Shown one piece after another: positions 57,078 through 64,000 of a DNA stretch of 64,000 nt. Origin of the DNA: Puccinia triticina (lineage: Eukaryota > Basidiomycota > Pucciniomycetes > Pucciniales > Pucciniaceae); assembly GCF_026914185.1 (NCBI RefSeq), contig NC_070567.1, forward strand, positions 930,001 through 994,000. The letters run 5' to 3'. Positions within the stretch are counted from its first letter, which is position 1. Every line of letters begins with the position of its first letter. A program made the translations under genes and the position numbers. The notes under the pieces were generated by a model. The model saw only the letters and a list, made by a program, of their open reading frames with translations, was not told where the DNA came from and did no database searches.

Positions 57078-59026
57078 ACGGACTTACTTCGCGCACTGTG
57101 AAAAGCTCTTCGCGCACTGTGCAGTGCGCGAACTTTGCAAACACTTCGCGCACTGCGCGTGAAGAGTGCAACTTTTTCAAATTATTTTTTGACCAATCAA
57201 TGGAAAAGCTTATTATTGTCCTCTGTGAATTTATTTGGAGTTTTTTGAAGCTTCTCTGTATGCTTAAAAATTCCACCAATAAAATGAACAAGTACAGTCA
57301 CTTGGGGACCTGGAATCCATATTCCCACCAGTCAAAAAATCCAAATAATTTAGTGAATCATGATACATATGAATTCAAACTTTTTAGAATTTTTTGGCCA
57401 CTTTGTGCAAGAATAAGGCTTTCAAAAATTAGGAAAGTTCACCACTTGCTGGCGCATTTTGGCATATCTTGAGAAAAAGTTACTGGTTTTTGAAAGCCTT
57501 GTCCTTGTACAAAGTGGCCAAAAAGTTCTAAAACGTTTGAATACATATTTAGGCCCCGTTTGGCGCCGATATAATTGGTGAAATAATCACCAGTGAAATA
57601 ATCCGTGACATTTTGATTATTTCACCCGAAATAAAATGTAATTCAACATATCGCTGGTGTTTGTCAGTACATCAAAATAAACCCAGCCAGCCAACCACCC
57701 ACCTCTTGATCAACCAAGAAAGCTAATGGGTGAACTCGCCCTCCACTCAATGACCACCCACCCGGTCATCGAGTGGCTATAGCCTATGACCCACCTCACC
57801 CACTCGATGACCCAGTCGGCCATCGAGTGGATGTATTGTAGTCCACCCAATGAACAGGACGGTCATCGAGTGGACTTATATCCACTCAATGGCGCGGTTG
57901 GTCATTGAGTGGAGTATGTTCCACTCAACAACCAACCGGGTCACTGAGTGGATACCTACTCCACTTGATGACCAACCGGGCCATCAAGTGGAGTATTTAT
58001 CCACTCAATGACCAACCGGGCTATTGAGTGGATGAGTCCAGTCGATGACCCGGTCGGTCATTGAGCAGTGAAGTGTTGTATCCACTTGATTACCAACCGG
58101 GCCATTGAGTGGATATATAAGTCCACTTGATGACCAACTGTTGGTCATTGAGTGGATAAATTGAGCTAGTGGAGTGTTGTATGGCGCGGAGAATATCCAC
58201 AATGAAAACATTTCTCAAATTTTGGGACTGTTTGGGTGTGTAACAAAAAAGCTATACAGTTAGCGGCAATTTTCCTACTAAGCCTGCTGCGCACCCCTTA
58301 TATCTCATTTTATAATGACACACTATTGCTAGGAATTTCAGGGAATTAATTTGAAGCATATTTCTCTGTGCTCTCAAAATTTTGTGCCTTTGGTGTGTGT
58401 AACAAAAAAGTTATACATATACACAATACCTATTTGGGCTACAGGAAAGCTGGTGAAAATTCTGAAAATTATCAAGTCATGAATTTGCACATGTACCATG
58501 ATACTGTGAAATTTTTGGGGCTACTGGGGCACAGGAAGCGATATTACAGGTCCCTGCCGCGTTAAAATATGATTTTTTCATGTCAATTTTCTCTAGGCTC
58601 AAGGAGACCCCTAAATGACTTGATTATTTTTTAGGGGGATCATAAAAAGTCATTCTATTGATTTATCAAAAAATATCTCAAGAAATGCAAGCCGTTTTTT
58701 TGGGGGAATGCACAGTGCGCAAAGAGCCGTGGCAAAAGCGCGCACTGGGGGCTGGACGTCGAGACGACGACACCCACAGTGCACAAAACGTTTTCCGCAG
58801 TGCGCAAGTAAGTCCGTTTTTTTATTGGTGGGATTTTTAAGCATACAAGGAAGCTTCAAAAAACTCCAAATAAATTCACAGAGGACAATAATAAGCTTGT
58901 CTATTGATTGGTCAAAAAATAATTTGAAAAAGTTGCGCCCTTCACGCGCAGTGCGCGAAGTGTTTGCAAACTTCGCGCACTGTGCAGTGCGCAAAGAGCT
59001 TTTCGCAGTGCGCGAAGTGAGTCCGT
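57078..59026. mobile_element. Foldback element with CGCGCACTG-rich ends, 1949 bp
   Basis: Left acggacttacttcgcgcact and right agtgcgcgaagtgagtccgt pair, and pairing continues for about 215 bp (57078-57290 with 58815-59026). ATTCTT flanks both ends (57072-57077, 59027-59032). The interior contains a second internal copy of the end (58700-58815), the minisatellite 57740-58165, and a module near 58210-58420 resembling the MULE subterminal repeats. Confidence 0.8.
57740..58165. repeat. Palindromic minisatellite tccactcgatgaccaaccgg
   Basis: Units of about 45-50 bp alternate ccactcgatgacc and ggtcatcgagtgg around a short core (caaccggg, cagtcggcc). It shares the inverted TCGATGACC word with the arrays at 39045 and 48888, though flanking bases differ. 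Confidence 0.88.
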
Positions 59027-59101
59027 ATTCTTATTTCCTCTGACTGTCAAGGATTACACTTGAATTCCAGTGCTTTTGACACATTAAACTGCATTCACTT
59101 A

Positions 59102-59226
59102 TGGTGTTCAAAGTTGATTAAATCATAAAATTGTAACGCTTTTTTTAGGGGATCTTGCAAGTAATTACATTCAGATTGTTTCAGGAATTTATGATTTATG
59201 TATGCATAAATCAACTTTGAACACCA
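59102..59226. mobile_element. 125-bp MITE, TGGTGTTCAAA family
   Basis: tggtgttcaaagttgattaa and ttgatt...aatcaactttgaacacca are inverted copies; the middle pairs through aatcataaa / tttatgatt. Same family as 1842-1997. Confidence 0.75.
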
Positions 59227-59499
59227 AAACTTGTGAAAGATCCATTCAGTTTCAATGACTGTTGTTTATAAGGTTTTAAAAAATCTCTTCAGTTGCTGCT
59301 TGTCATGCATGATAATTTTGCCATGAGATGCAGCAATCAATCAGACAGGATTTGCTGTTGAAGTCTCTTTGGAATGATCAAATCCAAAAACCCACAATTA
59401 CGAAATAAAAAAGGACGACCACACACAACAAGAAGAGCCCGCTGGTGGCAGGTACTCTTCCCTCCACTCAATCAAGGAAAACTGTTCTGATTGTATAAA

Positions 59500-60294
59500 G
59501 TTATGGACAACTAAGAATTTTATTTCTTGTCAGATTCTGAGTGGAAAACTATGTACAATTGCAATGAATTTGATTCCGTATAAGTTGAAATGCCAATTAC
59601 CTAAGAGCAGGCGAATTTGCCGTGTCTCTGAGCTTTATGTGTAGAGTGGAAATTGGGGCACGAAGCCTAGGAGTGAGAATTGGAAGGAAGTGGGATCGGC
59701 TAGGAACTGAAGAGAGGAATAAGGCTGTGTCTTTCTCTTGGATAACAAATTGACACGCAGCGTTAGCATGCTGATTTATGATCGTCTTAATGCGACTAGT
59801 GAAGGTTGTTTACCTCTTGAGTTCAGCGCACTCGTGTCTATACTGTCGAGTCTATTAGACTGTGGAATTGTTCCTGTGGGAACTGCGGATGAGCGGTGCT
59901 CAAATTAGCAAGCTGTTGCCTGAGCACTTCGTAAGTGGATAGCTTACTCGTTTGTCTTGGGGCTGATACGAGCTGATAGGTTGTCTGAGCTGTTTACGCG
60001 GCTGGATATTCTTTGAGACAGTGAGCTGTGATGTATGAGCGATGATTAGTCTTGTGCCTCATTCATGATCTCAAGACTGCTCTTTAAGTACTCACGAGAC
60101 CAAAGGTTCTTGAATCGCGGCTGCCTTGTAGTTGTTAGATCTTTCCGTCGCGGCTTCAGCCCTCGGAGTCTGGTTGCTCGTTTCACCTGCTGTGTTTGGA
60201 GATGGTACAAGTCGGAGTTAGCGACTGTCTATGTGGCTTGGTTTGAGCTATTGTCTGAGAGGGTGAAACTTGGAACTTACGTTGCTGTGCAACA
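59500..60294 (-). repeat. Probable 3' LTR of the copia element
   Basis: Minus strand: a purine-rich tract gcgcagggggcaaacagac is followed by TATGTTGCACAGC; the LTR start is placed at TGTTG (60294). A TATA-like tacttaaagag lies near 60080. The inner (left) boundary is a guess: the partner LTR lies beyond the right edge, so ends and target duplication cannot be compared. Confidence 0.45.
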
Positions 60295-63200
60295 TAGTCT
60301 GTTTGCCCCCTGCGCCGTTTGGCGGGTTGCGCAGCTGGCACTGTATTCTGACAGGCTGGGTTGACTCGAGCCGCTAGGCTTGAGTCAGAGGAAGGAGGAG
60401 AAGTGACTCCTAGGGCTGCAAGTGACCTTCTGATGGTGCAGCGACCTGTGGGTTTGGTTAGGAAGTCTGCATGATTGTTGATCGTCCTGATGTAGTGAAG
60501 AACTATGAGTTTTGAAGTAACGAGTTCGCGGACAAAATGCAGTCGGATGTCCATGTGTTTGGTTCGGAATCCATTCTGCGAAGTTTCGCTTTTGGCAAGA
60601 TCAATGGCTCCTTGATTGTCGACGCCGACAAAAAGCTGGTCGGGTTTGTAGTCGAGGTTGATCTCCAAAATAAGACTGACTAGCCAAGCGATTTCTCTAC
60701 CCAAATCCGAGAGTGCCTTGTACTCTGCTTCGGTTGAGGACAACGAGACTGTTGCTTGACGACAGGCTTTCCAAGAGATGAGTTGAGATTGAGTCATGAC
60801 CGCATATCCTGTTGCCGATCTTCTGGTGTCGGGACAGTTGCCCCAGTCAGAGTCAACGTGTGCTCTGATTTTGAGGCTGGGTGATTTCCTGAAGACTAGG
60901 CCCACATGTTTTGATCCGAGCAGGTATCGAAACACTTGCTGAGCTGCATGCAGGTGCTGAATGCCTGGTCTCTCTAGGTGCTGGGAGAGGACGCTTACGG
61001 CGTAAGAGATGTCGGGGCGCGTTAGAACGCTGAGGTAGTTGAGTGAACCAATGAGGGCACGGTAATTGATATTCATGCTTGCAAATTCTGCGGCTTCAGA
61101 TTCAGTTGCGGCTTTCAGATGCACTTTTGGGTTCATGGCACAGGAGGCTGGTCTCGCTGTTTCAAGCCCAAATTCAATAAGTTTTCTCTCAATGTACTGC
61201 GTCTGGTGAATGTGAAGGTAGTTTTATGATCAATCGATGTTCATGCCAAGCAGAAAAGACGCCTGACCGAGGTATTTTATCTCAAATTCCTTCTCCATTT
61301 CGGCTTTGAATACCGCCGGGTCACTGCTGATGATGACGATGTCATCGACATGACAGTAGAGCCATGTCGCAGGAGAGGTGGAGCAATGGAAGACGCATGG
61401 GTCGGAGACGGAGGCGGTGAATCCGATTTGCTGAAGATATCCACTGAGGCGCTTGTACCAGACAAGGGATGCCTGTTTAAGGCCGTAGATGGCTTTGCGC
61501 AGCTCGAAGATGGTGCCGGTGGGGCAGTCGTAACCTTGAGGAGGTAGAAGAGTGACGGTGTCCTCCAGTGGGCACGTTAGAAACGCGCTTCGTACATCCA
61601 GTTGATGTATCTGAAGGCCTAGATTGACCGCAAAAGATAACAGTAGTCGGAGCGAGGCGGCTTTTCCGGTGGGCGCGTACTTGAGCTCAAAATTTACGCC
61701 AAAGGTTTGTCGAAAGCCCTGCGCGCAGATTCTAGCCTTGTATTCTACTACTTGGTTTTCAGGACCTAGTTTCTTGCGATATGCCCATGTGGAGGCAATG
61801 GGAGAATCAGTTGGTCTTCTTTGTCTTTCAATCCATACTTGATACTTCTTCATATTGTTGATCTCTTTTAACTCAGCTTCAATCCATTGCAGCCTTTCTT
61901 GACTTTTCATTGCTTGATTATGAGATTTTGGATCGGAAGTGATGGCGATGTAGCAGACCGGTCTCCTGGAGCGCTTCCCTTCAAGAATGTTTGATTGATC
62001 GATGGAGCTGACAATGTTCTCTGATGGTGTATAGTCTTTGACATATACCCATCGCTTGCCGGGTTCGGGGCTGACCGGGTGGTTGTCGACGATGGGGAGC
62101 TCAAAGTCGTCCTGATCGTCTTGTTCGTCGACTGGCTCATCTCGTGAATGTTCTGATTCATCTTCAAAAGGAAGAATTGGGTCTGAGTTGAAGAGCGGTG
62201 CCGCTCCTTCCTCAGGGGGTAAAAGGTCGACGCTTTTGTTGATTGCTGCACAGGATGGAAATGTGTTCTCGTCAAATTGAGCTTGTCTGGTGATTACAAT
62301 GCTTTTGTCTTCATGCCGGAGAATGCGGTAGGCTGAGTAATCGTTGGCGTAGCCTATGAATGTCCCTTCCCAGGATATAGGATCGAACTTCTGATCCCTC
62401 TTCACTTTGTCCTTCAGGATCCACGCTCGGCAGCCAAAGGGTTTGAAGAATGTGATTGATGGTCGAAGCTTCAGAAGTAAGGTTACCGGAGGCGTTCGAC
62501 TCTTGGAAAGGGAAGGAAGACAGTTGGTGATTGAGGCGGCGGTTAGGACGGCTTCTCCCCACCACTCAGCAGCCATGTTGGACTGCAGTAGGATACATCG
62601 TGTCATTTCAATGACCGTTTGGTTTGCTCTTTCGGCTATGCCGTTATGCTGGGGCGTGTAAGGAGGTGACACATTGTGTTGGATGCCTTCGCTCCGCAGG
62701 ATTTCGCTGAGGGCATTGTTGCAAAATTCACCACCACCGTCTGTGACTAGCTTTCTGATGGAGTTGCCAGTTTGTTTTTCGAACTTGGTTTTGAAATCAA
62801 GGATGGCTGCGGCGGCGCCAGATTTCTCCTTCAGAAGGCTGAGGTGAATGAAACCGGTGTGCTGATCAACGATGGTGAGAAAGTATCGACAACCGCTGTT
62901 GGTGGCGGGGCAAATGGGGCCGACTAGATCACCGTGAACCACTTCAAGTGCCAATTCTGTTGGAGTGAACCTTCCTTTGAACGGTAGCTTGATCATCTTT
63001 CCCTGCATGCACGCAGAGCAGGCTGACTTGTCTCGGGGAAGCTCGTGTTTACCCAACACGGTCTTGATTCTGGCCGCACTAGCATGGCCAAGTCTCTTGT
63101 GCCAAGCCATGAAAGTGTCGGCTGGAGCGATAACGGTCGTTGTGAAGACGGATTGTCGCGGAGTTTTGATGCCTTCAACTCGGAATAGATTCTGATCTGT

Positions 63201-64000
63201 GTTGATTTTCAGACTGTGATTTCCGTTCAGCTTCACCATCATGCGTCCGTCATCATTTATTATTTCCGCCTTGTTCTTGATCAGTTGAGCAAAGGAAATT
63301 AAGTTCGTGGAGAGATTCGGTACGTAGAGCGCATTGTGAAGAACAATGGTTGTCTTGTCTTCAAATTTGAGTCTCACTGTTCCTTGCCTGGTTGCCACCA
63401 TCTCGGGGTTCTCCGCACCTGTGCCGGTCACAATGAACACACTCGTTGGCTTAGAGTCGATGAAGTACTCCATCGAGTTGAACATGTGTTGGCTGGCTCC
63501 TGAGTCGAGGATGACTGAATTTATCGCCACTTGGTCAGCCGTGATGTGGTATGCATAGCTTTGCGTGTTGGCTTCGTCTCGAGAGTTGCTGACGGTTATG
63601 GCAAGATTGATGGTGCACTTCTTGAGTGGTCGGAGCTCAGGATGAAGAGTCCAACACTGATCTTCGTTGTGCGCTGCATCCGGATTGTGTCTCCCAGACT
63701 TGCAGGCCACAAACGGTCTCTTTCTCGGATTGGTTGTTGTCGAGAGAGCGGTGCCAGCGGGCGGATCAGAGCCGGGCGCATTGCCAGTGGTTTTCATTCT
63801 GGTTACTTGCTCGTGGTTTGCGATCAGTCTAAGTTTGTCGAGGAGTAGGAAAGGATTGGATAATGTTTCCATGTCTCCTAGGATTCTTTCCATGACTATT
63901 GGCCTCTTCTCGGTAATGGTTTCTATGATACTGACGCTGATTAACTCATTCATTACGTTAAGACCAATGGTACTGATTTCCGCAAGAGCCGCTTCGACCT
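60183..64000 (-). pseudogene. Ty1/copia Gag-Pol polyprotein (two stops, partial)
   Basis: The minus-strand frame is open from the right edge to 61230, then in the same frame from about 61226 to 60183. Domains in order: protease (ILDSGASQHMF), integrase zinc finger and core (AWHKRLGHAS, CSACMQGK; HGDLVGPI, VTDGGGEF, SPPYTPQHNGIAERANQ), the GKR-like chromo/linker region, RT (QLDVRSAFLTCPLE; AIYGLKQASLVWYKRL; YCHVDDIVI) and RNase H (VDSDWGNCPDTRRSATGYAV; SLSSTEAEYKAL; NNHADFLTKP). Gag lies mostly off the window. Two adjacent in-frame stops (TGA, TAA at about 61226-61232) separate RT from its connection to RNase H, inactivating an otherwise well-preserved copy. Protease, integrase, RT and RNase H order defines Ty1/copia. 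Confidence 0.93.

Overview
Nature of the window. This is eukaryotic, almost certainly fungal DNA: short GT-AG introns (mostly 50-110 bp), fungal-type housekeeping genes, and an AT-rich repeat-dominated background. The transposon repertoire (MULE with an OTU domain, Tad-like LINE, Ty1/copia, many Helitrons) and the gene style fit a basidiomycete, most likely a rust fungus (Pucciniales); the species is inference only. Only about 10% is recognisable host gene.

Host genes. Four convincing multi-exon genes are present: the 5' part of threonine synthase (minus, 92-1219, running off the left edge), a secreted ferritin-like protein (minus, 2638-4453, 5 exons), a CAMK-type Ser/Thr kinase (plus, 6798-8258, 5 exons) and 60S ribosomal protein uL30/L7 (plus, 18688-20055, 7 exons). 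A fifth, unrecognised gene (minus, 12587-14750) has an internally duplicated exon pair and may be carried by a Helitron. A casein kinase I copy lacking its catalytic core lies at 27174-27685.

Transposon landscape. 20816-26790 is a complete MULE: near-identical 175-190 bp terminal inverted repeats, an exact 8-bp target duplication, and a broken transposase joined to an OTU protease-like domain. 30624-31390 is a Helitron helicase relic. From 33490 to 46660 there is a three-level nest: a foldback TIR element is split by an 11.8-kb Helitron, which carries a broken ankyrin/DIL gene and a LINE and is itself split by a 2.9-kb Helitron. The LINE has in turn been hit by a 112-bp MITE. A second nest (51790-56576) is a foldback element split by a 4.1-kb Helitron containing a 466-bp foldback built of GCTACGCTA-like units. 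Three Helitrons share the same 5' start (TCCAAGTTTATTAAA) and 3' hairpin plus CTAG. For two of them the undisturbed opposite arm of the host foldback shows the exact empty site. The right edge holds a minus-strand Ty1/copia element with two premature stops.

Other structure. Palindromic minisatellites built on CTCGATGACCGG / CCGGTCATCGAG occur at four separate loci. A GGGAGTCG motif runs through the MULE's terminal repeats, intron and coding region and recurs in the foldback at 33490. Every inactivating point change I could assign in the transposons is readable as a C:G to T:A transition.
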